Source of the DNA: Martinezella miluonensis
Lineage (GTDB): Bacteria > Pseudomonadota > Alphaproteobacteria > Rhizobiales > Rhizobiaceae
Reading direction: 5' to 3'
DNA length: 63,754 bases
Assembly: GCF_900094545.1 (NCBI RefSeq)
Contig: NZ_FMAH01000038.1
Span: forward strand, 1-63,754
Shown: positions 6,625 to 15,105 of the stretch, piece after piece
How the letters are laid out: every line of letters starts with the position of its first letter
Position numbering within the stretch: position 1 is the stretch's first letter
Program-made: the position numbers and the translations under genes
Notes under the pieces: generated by a model
What the model was told of the DNA's origin: nothing
The model's database searches: none
What the model saw: the letters and a program-made list of their open reading frames with translations, nothing else

Positions 6625-8283
6625 GTGAAGCGCCGAGTCGCCATCAGCATATTGGGAACCACCCTGGATGCGGGGAAATGGGAAAACCGCTGGAGCCGCT
6701 GGCGGCCCAATGTCGCGCTCTGCCAGCAGCCTGGCCTGTTTATCGACCGGCTGGAGCTGATCCACGACAATCGCTCGCAAGCACTTTGTCAGCGGATCGT
6801 CGGCGATATCGGAACGGTGGCGCCGGCGACGGAAGTGCGGAGCAACGTCATCAACTTTCGGGACCCCTGGGATTTTTCAGAGGTCTACACGAGCCTCAGG
6901 GATTTCGCCCGCGGCTACAGCTTCGACCCCGACACGGAAGACTATCTCGTCAACATCACGACCGGCACCCATGTGGCGCAGATCTGCTGGTTCTTGTTGA
7001 CCGAAGCCCGCATCATTCCTGGTCAGTTGCTGCAACTCTCGCCGCCTCGCGATCGGGAGCCAGAACAGGACTTCGCCGGCACACATCGGATCATCGACCT
7101 CGACCTCTCGCGCTATGACGAGATCGCCAAGCGCTTCGCGTCCGAGCGCGAAGACGCCGCCTCCTTCCTGAAGTCGGGAATATCGACCCGCAACGCCGCA
7201 TTCAACAGGATGATCGACGAGATCGAGAGAGTGGTGATCCGCTCGACAGCTCCCGTCCTCTTGACGGGGCCAACCGGCGCCGGCAAGTCGCAACTCGCCC
7301 GACGCATCTATGAGCTGAAGAAGAGCCAGCGCAAGATCAGCGGCCCTTTCATCGAGGTCAATTGCGCGACCCTGCGCGGCGACCAGGCCATGTCCACCCT
7401 GTTCGGTCATGTAAAGGGCGCGTTCACCGGTGCTGCAGGCGAGCGGGCCGGCTTGCTCAAATCCGCTGACAAGGGCGTGCTGTTCCTCGATGAGATTGGC
7501 GAACTCGGCCGCGACGAACAAGCCATGTGCCTTCGCGCGATCGAGGAAAAGAGGTTCCTGCCGGTGGGTGCCGACCGGGAGACATCTGCGGACTTTCAAC
7601 TGCTTGCCGGCACCAATCGCGACCTCGGCGAGGATGTCCGCAAGGGAAGATTCCGCGAGGATCTCTATGCCCGGCTCAATCTCTGGACTTTCCAACTGCC
7701 AGCCCTGCGCGAGCGCAAGGAGGACATAGAACCTAATCTCGACTTCGAGCTCAGGCGCTATCTGGAACGTGAAGGTGAAAACATTACCTTCAACAAGGAA
7801 GCGCGCGGTCGCTATCTTGCGTTCGCGACCGGTCCACAAGCCGTCTGGAGCGCCAACTTTCGCGACCTATCTGCCTCGGTGACGCGTATGGCGACGCTCG
7901 CCCCGCATGGGCGCATCACGACTGATGTTGTTGACGATGAAGTCCGACGGCTGAATACGTTTTGGCGAAGTGCGTCTGACCGCGGTGGAGCGGATTTGAT
8001 CATCGAGGAAGTGTTAGGCGCAGAAGCTGCGGCTCGCCTCGATCACTTCGACGCGATGCAGCTTGCGACTGTTCTCCATACCTGCCGCGAGCATGCGACG
8101 GCGAGCTCTGCCGGCAGAGCCCTGTTTGCAGTCTCGCGATTGGAGAAAAGGAGCAGCAATGATGCAGATCGTCTAACGAAGTATCTCGCTCGCTTCGGTC
8201 TCAGATTTGAGGATATCACTAACGGTGGCAATGGGAGGGTCGGCCGCGCTTCTCTCCAAAACACCGAAAGACGAGTTTCGTAG
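6625..8283 (+). CDS. rtcR: RtcR, sigma-54-dependent activator of the RNA-repair operon
   Basis: The 552-residue protein aligns along its length with RtcR as I remember it from enterobacteria (about 530 residues): an N-terminal CARF-type sensor domain (1-180, with WDFSEVYTSLRDFARGY and the ITTGTHVAQICWFLLTEAR block), an AAA+ domain with Walker A GPTGAGKS (215-222), the sigma-54-contact loop GAFTGA (265-270) and Walker B LFLDEIGEL (286-294), and a short C-terminal DNA-binding region. RtcR is thought to sense RNA ends or tRNA fragments and then open the sigma-54 promoter. The start is GTG at 6625; no better ATG fits the family N terminus (KRRVAISILGT). It is divergent from rsr across a 210-bp promoter gap. 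Confidence 0.93.
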   Translation: MKRRVAISILGTTLDAGKWENRWSRWRPNVALCQQPGLFIDRLELIHDNRSQALCQRIVGDIGTVAPATEVRSNVINFRDPWDFSEVYTSLRDFARGYSFDPDTEDYLVNITTGTHVAQICWFLLTEARIIPGQLLQLSPPRDREPEQDFAGTHRIIDLDLSRYDEIAKRFASEREDAASFLKSGISTRNAAFNRMIDEIERVVIRSTAPVLLTGPTGAGKSQLARRIYELKKSQRKISGPFIEVNCATLRGDQAMSTLFGHVKGAFTGAAGERAGLLKSADKGVLFLDEIGELGRDEQAMCLRAIEEKRFLPVGADRETSADFQLLAGTNRDLGEDVRKGRFREDLYARLNLWTFQLPALRERKEDIEPNLDFELRRYLEREGENITFNKEARGRYLAFATGPQAVWSANFRDLSASVTRMATLAPHGRITTDVVDDEVRRLNTFWRSASDRGGADLIIEEVLGAEAAARLDHFDAMQLATVLHTCREHATASSAGRALFAVSRLEKRSSNDADRLTKYLARFGLRFEDITNGGNGRVGRASLQNTERRVS

Positions 8284-8316
8284 GTCAGCCTAGTCTAAAA
8301 CGTAATATTCTCGATG

Positions 8317-8379
8317 GCTTAGTAGGTTCCTGGGCGTTTGAAACACCGGGTCGTCGGTTCAAACCCCTTCAAGAGCATC
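8317..8379 (+). other. Possible degenerate tRNA fragment
   Basis: The stretch holds an anticodon-arm-like hairpin (CCTGG ... CCGGG around GCGTTTGAAACA) followed by GTCGG-TTCAAAC-CCC, resembling the T arm of a tRNA. The T stem is poorly paired and no 5' half or acceptor partner is visible. It could be a tRNA remnant left by an integration event at the border between the RNA-repair block and the sulfur block, or chance similarity. The remainder of 8284-8445 shows nothing else I can name. Confidence 0.3.
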
Positions 8380-8445
8380 GACTGTGAGACCCAACCCGCT
8401 ATCCAATCGCGATAGCCCAAAGCCCCCTGTTCAAGGGTGATCAAG

Positions 8446-9765
8446 TTATCCAAACCTATTGAATGGATAGGGCAGGCCGTAGCGTTCGCGCATCGTTTTT
8501 TCCTCGTAAGCTGTTCTGTAGACACCACGGTCCTGCAGGATAGGAATGACGTTGGTGACGAATTCCTCGATATCGTCGGGTGCGCGTGGCGGCTGCAATG
8601 TATAGCCATCTACCGTGCCGTCGGCCCAGAGATCTATGATCGCGTCGGCAACCTCTTCCGGTGTACCGAGTACGAGGCGGTGGTGGCCTTCGGAACGCCG
8701 TACTGCCTGGCGTGCGGTGAGTTGCTCGTGAGACAGAAGGTCCGATAGACCGAGCCCCATGCCGACGGCCTGGATACGGTTTGGATCGGGGATAAAACGT
8801 TCCGGATCGAGAACGGCATCCGGATCGAAACCATCGGGATTGATGCCGTTATCCTTGATGAAGCGGGCAATCAGCCCATCCTCGGACCCGGTACCGCTAA
8901 AGAGTTCATGCTTGCGCAGGGCTTCCTCGCGGTTCTTTCCCAGAATGGCCACCAGACCAGGGACAATCCGGATTGCGGAAGGGTCGCGGCCTAAAGCGAT
9001 GGCCCGATCCCTCACCTTTCTGCCAAAGGCCTGGCCAGCCGGTCGGGAGAGAATATTGCAGTAGATAATCTCGCCATGGCGGGCTGCGAGATCGATGCCG
9101 CCCTCGGAGGTGCCCGCTTGAGCGATCACCGGATGTCCCTGCGGCCCGACGGGTACGTTCAGCGGACCTTGCACGGTAAAATAATCGCCGGAATGATCGA
9201 TCGCCTGCGCGCTTGCCGCATCCCAAAAGCGATTTTCGGGGATATCGCCTTCGCGTGCCGGATCCCAGCTCGACCACAGCCGCTTGGCGACATCGAGGAA
9301 TTCGGACGCCTTTGCATAGCGTTCGCTGCGCGGCGGCAAGGGTTCGGCGCCGAAATTTGCGGCGACATTCGGATTGAAGGAGGACACGATGTTGATGATC
9401 ATGCGCCCACCCGAAATGATATCAGCGGACTGTGTGCGTCTGGCAAGATTATAGGGCGAATTGTAGGTGGATGACATAGTGGCGACAAAGCCGATATCAG
9501 GCACTTGCGCCGCCAGCACGGTGCACAGGATCAGCGGGTCGATCGTATGGAAGGGGCGTCCGTTCGGATCGGTCATCAAGGCGGGGTGGTCGGAGAAGAA
9601 GACGGCATCGAATAGCCCTTTATGTGCAAGCTCCGTCAGTCTGCGGTAGTAGTCGGGATTGTTGATGTCGTGGCGGTCGCCGGTGCGGTAGCGCCAGGCA
9701 TTGGCAAGATAACCTGTCGTGTTGATGCCGACATTGAGATGGAGCTGACGTTTGGTGGCGGTCAT
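8446..9765 (-). CDS. NtaA/SnaA/DszA-family FMN-dependent monooxygenase
   Basis: A 439-residue luciferase-like TIM-barrel monooxygenase. It shows the family's STYNSPYNLAR block, the ISGGR(M)IINIVSS strand-loop and the PQGHPVIAQAGTSEGG phosphate-binding segment. Such enzymes use reduced FMN from a separate reductase and O2 to cleave C-S, C-N or similar bonds. It stands alone on its strand and is divergent from a binding-protein gene at 10052, with a TCTAT-N7-AT box between them. The substrate cannot be read from the sequence; a sulfur compound is inferred from context. Confidence 0.85.
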   Translation of the reverse strand: MTATKRQLHLNVGINTTGYLANAWRYRTGDRHDINNPDYYRRLTELAHKGLFDAVFFSDHPALMTDPNGRPFHTIDPLILCTVLAAQVPDIGFVATMSSTYNSPYNLARRTQSADIISGGRMIINIVSSFNPNVAANFGAEPLPPRSERYAKASEFLDVAKRLWSSWDPAREGDIPENRFWDAASAQAIDHSGDYFTVQGPLNVPVGPQGHPVIAQAGTSEGGIDLAARHGEIIYCNILSRPAGQAFGRKVRDRAIALGRDPSAIRIVPGLVAILGKNREEALRKHELFSGTGSEDGLIARFIKDNGINPDGFDPDAVLDPERFIPDPNRIQAVGMGLGLSDLLSHEQLTARQAVRRSEGHHRLVLGTPEEVADAIIDLWADGTVDGYTLQPPRAPDDIEEFVTNVIPILQDRGVYRTAYEEKTMRERYGLPYPFNRFG

Positions 9766-9821
9766 GCGGATGCGCCTTTTGTTCTGTGAGGGCGATGCAC
9801 GCTAGTTTGCGCAATCAATTC

Positions 9822-9839
9822 CCCATAGAATTTATAGAC
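9822..9839. promoter_or_regulatory. LysR-type box (copy a)
   Basis: On the minus strand it reads GTCTAT-AAATTCT-ATGGGG: one perfect arm of the cluster-wide TCTAT-N7-ATAGA palindrome and one partial arm. It lies 57 bp upstream of the monooxygenase ATG at 9765, in the 286-bp divergent gap before the binding protein at 10052. Confidence 0.55.
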
Positions 9840-10051
9840 TAATATTGAGCGGCTCCGGAAAAATTGTTTCTATCGATCGCAAGCCGAGTGGGAGCTTGCA
9901 TCATTCTGCGCTGCAAATGGGCGATTTTCCGGCTGCGGGAAGGATTGCTTTCGCAGCGCGCTAGAAAAACTCACTTTGGATCTCTCGGTTTCGTAACGAT
10001 CATTTTCGCGATGGGTCATCTGGCCTTTAACGCCAATTTCGGAGCGCGCAA

Positions 10052-11653
10052 ATGTCGATCAATCGCCGTCACTTCAACCAATTGCTGCTCTTAGGTGGCG
10101 CAGGTCTTGCCTGGGGAGGCATTCCGTCAGGGGCAAGCGCCGTGGAAACGCCGGTGAGCGGCGGCACCCTGAACTGGGCCTATTACCCCGATCCGACGGC
10201 GCTGATCGCGATCAACACCTCCTCCGGCACAGGACAGGCGATCGGACCGAAGATCAACGAGGGATTGCTCGATTTCGATTACGATCTCAATCCGAAGCCA
10301 CTTCTGGCGACGTCATGGTCGGCAAGCGACGATGGTCTGCGCTACACCTTCGCGCTTCGCAAGGGCGTTAAGTGGCACGATGGCAAGGACTTCACCTCCG
10401 AGGATGTCAAGTTCACCATCTTTCGCCTGAAGGAAGCACATCCGCGCGGGCGCATCACCTTTCAGAATGTGACGTCGGTCGAAACGCCCGATCCGCTGAC
10501 GGCCGTTATCGTTCTGTTCAAGCCTGCCCCCTATCTGATCTCCGCGCTCGGCAGTTCGGAATCGCCGATCGTTCCGAAGCATGTCTACGAGACCTTCAAG
10601 CCGACCGAGCAGCCAACCCTTGCCCAGACGATCGGCACCGGTCCCTTCATCCTCAAGGAATGGGTACCCGGCAGCCATCTGATCTTCGACCGTAACCCGA
10701 ATTATTGGGACGCGCCGAAACCCTATCTCGACCGCGTCGTCCTACGCGTCATCCTCGATCCAGCGGCAAGGGCTGCAGCACTTGAGACGGGAGAGATCGA
10801 TATCGGCGCCAACCCCGTCCCGCTATCGGATATCGAGCGGCTGAAGGCCAATGCCAACCTCGTTGTCGATACTACGACCTACGCCTATTCCGGCCCGCAG
10901 CAGCAGCTGTTCTTCAATTATGAGAACGAGATTCTCACGAAGAAGGATGTGCGGCTGGCGATTGCGCATGCGATCGATCTGCAAAAACTGGTGGACATTG
11001 CCCTGTTCGGCTATGCGAAGGTTTCTCCAAGCCCGATCAGCACAGCCTTGCCGAAATGGTATGATCCGAGCATCAAGGCGCGTGAACACGATCCCAAACT
11101 TGCCAACAAGCTGCTTGACGATGCCGGCTATCCGCGCGGTGCCAACGGCACGCGATTCAAGCTGCGGCTTGCCTATAATTCCTTTCTCCAGCCCTCCTAT
11201 GCCGACTTCATCAAGCAATCGCTTGCCGCTGTCGGCATCGATGCCGAGATCCTCAAGCTCGATCTCGCCACCTTCCTGAAGACAGTCTATACGGATCGCG
11301 CTTGGGATCTGGTGATCGAATCCTTGTCCAACACCTTCGATCCGACCCTTGGCGTACAGCGCGCCTATTGGTCGAAGAACTTCAAGATCGGCCTGGTCTT
11401 CTCCAATGCCAGCCACTATTCAAACCCGGAGGTCGACGCGGTCCTTGAAGCAGCCGCTACCGAGCCGGATGAGGCCAAGCGCCGGCAGCTCTGGTACAAG
11501 TTCCAGCATATTATCCACAACGACGTCGTCTCCGTCGATCTGGTGGCGGCAGGCGCGCAGATCGTTGCCAACAAGCGGGTGAGGAATTTCGCGCCCGGGG
11601 CACAGGGCATCAACAACAGTTTCGGCCAGATATGGCTGAGCCCAAGCGCCTGA
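10052..11653 (+). CDS. Family-5 extracellular substrate-binding protein (orphan, sulfur-poor)
   Basis: A 533-residue periplasmic binding protein of the DppA/OppA superfamily. The N terminus carries a twin-arginine-type signal (NRRHFNQLLLLGGAGLAW). Conserved blocks include LLATSWSASDDGLRYTFALRKGVKWHDG split over residues 80-115 and the WVPGSHLIFDRNPNYWD segment. Apart from the initiator Met the whole protein has no Met and no Cys, as expected of an abundant sulfur-starvation protein. No permease or ATPase gene adjoins it, so it probably shares a transporter encoded elsewhere in the cluster. Close paralogues are at 15106 and 24748. Despite the family name the ligand need not be a peptide. Confidence 0.87.
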   Translation: MSINRRHFNQLLLLGGAGLAWGGIPSGASAVETPVSGGTLNWAYYPDPTALIAINTSSGTGQAIGPKINEGLLDFDYDLNPKPLLATSWSASDDGLRYTFALRKGVKWHDGKDFTSEDVKFTIFRLKEAHPRGRITFQNVTSVETPDPLTAVIVLFKPAPYLISALGSSESPIVPKHVYETFKPTEQPTLAQTIGTGPFILKEWVPGSHLIFDRNPNYWDAPKPYLDRVVLRVILDPAARAAALETGEIDIGANPVPLSDIERLKANANLVVDTTTYAYSGPQQQLFFNYENEILTKKDVRLAIAHAIDLQKLVDIALFGYAKVSPSPISTALPKWYDPSIKAREHDPKLANKLLDDAGYPRGANGTRFKLRLAYNSFLQPSYADFIKQSLAAVGIDAEILKLDLATFLKTVYTDRAWDLVIESLSNTFDPTLGVQRAYWSKNFKIGLVFSNASHYSNPEVDAVLEAAATEPDEAKRRQLWYKFQHIIHNDVVSVDLVAAGAQIVANKRVRNFAPGAQGINNSFGQIWLSPSA

Positions 11654-11684
11654 ACAGGCTAGGCAGGGCTCTGCTTGTGAACGG

Positions 11685-11708
11685 GAGCCGGCTTACCCAA
11701 GCCGGCTC
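11685..11708. terminator. Hairpin between convergent genes
   Basis: Perfect 10-bp arms GAGCCGGCTT / AAGCCGGCTC with a 4-nt loop lie at the convergence of 10052-11653 (+) and 11693-12838 (-), overlapping the last codons of the latter. Likely bidirectional terminator. Confidence 0.65.
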
Positions 11709-12838
11709 AAGGCGCTCCGCGCTGCGATCGTGCGGATCATATGACTTTGCGGCGCATGCGAGCGGGCGGTAATCGCATCGCGATGATGGCGTTCGAGCTG
11801 GAAGTCGCGATTGAGACCGGGATTGCCGGCAAGTTCCAGCGCCAGGCTGGTGACCGCGACGGCATTGTCGATGACGACGTGGCGGACATGCATGCCATCC
11901 ATTCCCACCGGCCTGCCGGCATCGACATCCTCTCCGAGCGAACGCAGCAATCGCGCGTTCGTCGCAAGTAGGACCTCGATTTCACCGAGGCCGTCCAGGA
12001 CGCGCGGCACCGTCGCGATTGGTGCGCCAAGGCTGGCAGGGCTATGCTTGCTCGCAAAGCCAAGAACGCGGTCCCGCGCGGCTCTGGCAACGCCATGATA
12101 AACCGCACCGAGCAGGCCAAAGAAGAAGGCGGCAGCATGCTCGTCGCGGCGGATCGGTTCGCTGGCGGGTTGCGCCTCGATGAGATTATCGAGCGGTACC
12201 GATACGTCTTCGAGAATGATATCGTCGCTCGCCGTGGCATGCATGCCGGCCGCATTCCAGCTCTTCTCGATCCGAAAGCCGGCGGCATCGGTCGGCACCA
12301 GAAACGAGGCAAGACGCGGTTCCTCCTCGTCCGTGACAGCAAGAAGCGATACCCATTTCAGCACGGGGATGCCTGTGACGTAGCTCTTATGGCCGGAAAT
12401 GCGCCAGCGATCGCCGTCACGGCGCGCGACCGTTTCGGGGAGGGCGCCATGGGCTGGCGAACCGATGCGCGGTTCGGCCTGCGCGTTGTTGATCAGCGCC
12501 ACTCCCTGCCCGTTTGCCAGAAGCACCCGCTCGGCCAGATGCTGTGGCCATTTGCCGAAGCGGCGAATGGCAAAATGCGACGTGTAGTGCATGGCGAGCA
12601 CCAGCGCGGTCGAGGGCTCACCACGGGCGATCTCGCTGATGACGGCTTGCGCCGAGGTTAGGCCCTCACCGTGACCGCCATGATCCCGGCTGCTGACGAG
12701 GCCGAGCAGGCCGGCATCGAAAAGCCGGTCGAAATTTTCGAAAGGAAAGGCGCCCGTCGCATCGTGATGCGCGGCTGTCCTAGAAAAATCCTCGGCAAGG
12801 TTTTTCGCCTTGCCGATCAGATCAGTGGTTTCTGTCAT
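11693..12838 (-). CDS. DszC/SfnC-like flavin monooxygenase (acyl-CoA dehydrogenase fold)
   Basis: The 381-residue protein has the acyl-CoA dehydrogenase architecture: an N-terminal helical domain, a central beta domain (ISGHKSYVTGIPVLKW) and a C-terminal helical domain. In sulfur clusters, members of this fold act as reduced-flavin monooxygenases (DszC, SfnC) that oxygenate the sulfur atom rather than dehydrogenating acyl-CoA. It is the last gene of a tight minus-strand operon (binding protein 15106, SfnG-like 13904, DszB-like 12855, this gene) with gaps of 23, 11 and 16 bp. It contains no Cys. Confidence 0.8.
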   Translation of the reverse strand: MTETTDLIGKAKNLAEDFSRTAAHHDATGAFPFENFDRLFDAGLLGLVSSRDHGGHGEGLTSAQAVISEIARGEPSTALVLAMHYTSHFAIRRFGKWPQHLAERVLLANGQGVALINNAQAEPRIGSPAHGALPETVARRDGDRWRISGHKSYVTGIPVLKWVSLLAVTDEEEPRLASFLVPTDAAGFRIEKSWNAAGMHATASDDIILEDVSVPLDNLIEAQPASEPIRRDEHAAAFFFGLLGAVYHGVARAARDRVLGFASKHSPASLGAPIATVPRVLDGLGEIEVLLATNARLLRSLGEDVDAGRPVGMDGMHVRHVVIDNAVAVTSLALELAGNPGLNRDFQLERHHRDAITARSHAPQSHMIRTIAARSALSRLG

Positions 12839-12854
12839 CTCGTTACAACGTCAC

Positions 12855-13892
12855 TCAGGCGACGGCGCGTTCGGCAAAGCCCTCGATATGGCGCCGGTCC
12901 ACCCATTCGCCAATATCGAAATCGCCGGCCAGGAAGCCGAAGTCGCGCAGGAAATTCTTGTAGTGTTCGACGGCGCCGACGAGTTCCGGTTCCAATCCCA
13001 GGCCAAGATGGCGATGAATTTCCGGCCCATTGGCGGCAAGAACCTGCTCCTCCGTCGCCCCGGATTCACGCGCCACGAAGCGGCGGGTTTCTTCCGGATG
13101 CGCCTCCGCCCAGGCGCTCGCCTTGAAGATCGCTTCGATCAGTTTCCGCACGAGATCGGGCCGCTCGTCGGCCAATAGATCATCGACGGTCAGCACGCGC
13201 GGCGAGCCGGAATTGATGCGGATTTTCGGATCGGGATGAAAACCGAATTCGGCAACCTGCACCGCGCCGATGAGATTGGCGACGTTGATGCCGGCGGTTC
13301 CCTTGACGTAGATCGCGTCCACCTCGCCGCGCAGGAGAGCAGCGATCTCCTCGCCATAGGCCTGCCGACGTTTGAGGCCGAAGAGGGATGGTCCTTCCTG
13401 GCTTGCGAGCACGGAATCGGCAAGCGCGATTTCGACGATCTCGACATCGTTGATGGATAAGCCTTCAAGCGACAGGGCCGAGATCAATCCCTTGAGCGCG
13501 GTGGCACGCATGAAATCGACAATCCCTTCGGGGCGGCGGGCGATGCCGAAGCGTCGGCCCTTAATATCCCTGGTCGTCTTGATGCCGGTTCCCGGCAGCG
13601 TGATGATTGCCTGAAACTCATCCGTCCAGGTAATGCCGACAAGGCGCGTGCGGCGGCCTTCGGAGCGGGCGCGAATGGGCGGCACGTTGCCACCATGGCG
13701 GAAGGACCAGTCGAGCGTGTGGTTGAAATGGCTCTGCCGGATATTGCGATCCGGAGAGTCGATAATGGATTTCAGGGTGACGCCTTCGCTGCGAAAGCCG
13801 TCTTCTAGATAGCCGAGCTGCGCTGCAAGTCCCACAGGGGTCGGAACGGGGCAGCGCGTGTACCAGATTTCGGAAATGGCATTGCTGGTCAT
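12855..13892 (-). CDS. DszB-like sulfinate desulfinase
   Basis: The 345-residue protein has the periplasmic-binding-protein fold but no signal peptide, so it is cytoplasmic, as DszB is. It keeps the DszB active-site pattern: YTRCPVP with Cys14, and His55 and Arg65 in QSHFNH...SFRHGGNVPP. These match DszB Cys27, His60 and Arg70, including the 10-residue His-Arg spacing and the RxGGxxPP context. DszB hydrolyses an aryl sulfinate to release sulfite. Here the enzyme sits between DszC-like and SfnG/DszA-like genes and probably performs the final desulfination of an unknown substrate. Automated annotation may call it an ABC sulfonate-binding protein; the Cys and the missing signal argue against that. 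Confidence 0.82.
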   Translation of the reverse strand: MTSNAISEIWYTRCPVPTPVGLAAQLGYLEDGFRSEGVTLKSIIDSPDRNIRQSHFNHTLDWSFRHGGNVPPIRARSEGRRTRLVGITWTDEFQAIITLPGTGIKTTRDIKGRRFGIARRPEGIVDFMRATALKGLISALSLEGLSINDVEIVEIALADSVLASQEGPSLFGLKRRQAYGEEIAALLRGEVDAIYVKGTAGINVANLIGAVQVAEFGFHPDPKIRINSGSPRVLTVDDLLADERPDLVRKLIEAIFKASAWAEAHPEETRRFVARESGATEEQVLAANGPEIHRHLGLGLEPELVGAVEHYKNFLRDFGFLAGDFDIGEWVDRRHIEGFAERAVA

Positions 13893-13903
13893 GATCGTTC
13901 CTT

Positions 13904-15082
13904 TCAGTGGCGCAGGCCGGCCTGTTTCATCAGCGGTAGGACATTGCTGCCGAAGAATTCGAGATCGTCGCGGAAGTCGAAGAAGCTGAGCTGCAAGCCG
14001 TCGATGCCGGCTGCCTTCAACTTGACGAACTGGTCGACCACCTGCTCCGGCGAGCCGATGACGCGGATATTGCCACCGATGAAGCGATAGGGATCCTGCG
14101 GATCGCGGCCCTTCCAGGCCTGCGCGTCGGAATTCAGCGACTGGAAGCCCTTTGGGGATCGCTGATCGGCGTGAGCTACGATGCGGTCAGCCAGCTCCCA
14201 AGCCTCTTTCTCGGTCGGCCGGCAAATCACCATTGGATTGAGCAGGGTGCGCACGGTGCGTCCGACATCTTTGGCGGCATCCTTCACCCTTTTCGTGTGG
14301 GCCGGCAGGGAGGCAAGGGCACTGTCGATATCGGCACCCGTCGGGCTGGTGATGAAGACGATATCGGAATAGCGGCCGGCAAAGGCGATGCCGGCATCCG
14401 AGCCGGTGGCGTTCACCAGGATCGGCCGGCCGAAATTCGGTTTCGGTGTGACGAAGCCGCCACCGAGCTTCCAGCTGCTCTCACCCTCGAAAGAGTAATT
14501 CTCGTCGTCGCTCCAAAGCCGCTGCACGACCTCGAGAAATTCCGCCGCAAGCTCATAGCGCCTGTCATGTTCGATGCGCTGCCAGCCGAACATTTCGTGC
14601 TCGACGGCCCTGTGCCCGGTAACGACGTTGATGCCCCACCGGCCGCCGGTGATGTGATCGAGCGTAGCGCCGAACTTGGCAAGGTGCAGCGGATGCCATG
14701 GCCCGTAAAGAACATGCATGGTGGAGATGAGCATGATCTTCTTCGTGAGGCCGGCAAGTGCTGCGGTCGAGACAAAGCTGTCGAGTGCGTGCCCGTCGAA
14801 GACGCCGCCATAGCCGCCTTTGGGAAGCCATTGCGACAGGGCGAACACCAGATCGAAACCCAGTTCCTCCGCGCGCAGCGTCAGCGCCTTGTTGTAATCG
14901 AAGCGCCAGTCGGTCGAACGTTCGAGCGTGGATTGGGTCCAGCCGCCGGCCTGGATCGGCAGGAACAGGCCGAGCAGAACCGGCTGCTTCAAAGCCTGGG
15001 ATAGCGGGCTGTCCGGAAAATCGGTCGGCGCGGCGAATTTCGGCAGGCCGACGATGGAGCCGGGAAGGTGCTGGATGGACAT
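13904..15082 (-). CDS. SfnG/SsuD-like FMNH2-dependent monooxygenase
   Basis: A 392-residue luciferase-like enzyme closest to dimethyl-sulfone and alkanesulfonate monooxygenases: LFLPIQAGGW, STDWRFDYNKALTLRAEELGF, the VLYGPWHPLHLAKFGATLDHI block with TGGRWGINVVTG, and the C-terminal VIGSPEQVVDQFVKLKAAG followed by FFDFRDDLEFFG. It would oxygenate a sulfone to a sulfinate, the substrate type of the adjacent DszB-like enzyme. It lies 23 bp after the operon's binding-protein gene and 11 bp before the desulfinase gene. Confidence 0.85.
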   Translation of the reverse strand: MSIQHLPGSIVGLPKFAAPTDFPDSPLSQALKQPVLLGLFLPIQAGGWTQSTLERSTDWRFDYNKALTLRAEELGFDLVFALSQWLPKGGYGGVFDGHALDSFVSTAALAGLTKKIMLISTMHVLYGPWHPLHLAKFGATLDHITGGRWGINVVTGHRAVEHEMFGWQRIEHDRRYELAAEFLEVVQRLWSDDENYSFEGESSWKLGGGFVTPKPNFGRPILVNATGSDAGIAFAGRYSDIVFITSPTGADIDSALASLPAHTKRVKDAAKDVGRTVRTLLNPMVICRPTEKEAWELADRIVAHADQRSPKGFQSLNSDAQAWKGRDPQDPYRFIGGNIRVIGSPEQVVDQFVKLKAAGIDGLQLSFFDFRDDLEFFGSNVLPLMKQAGLRH

Positions 15083-15105
15083 GGCGGTTCCTTGCTTTCT
15101 ATGCC

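Noticed and set aside
12855..13892. Calling this gene a sulfonate ABC binding protein
   Set aside because: There is no signal peptide, it lies between DszC- and DszA/SfnG-like genes, and it has Cys/His/Arg at DszB catalytic spacing.
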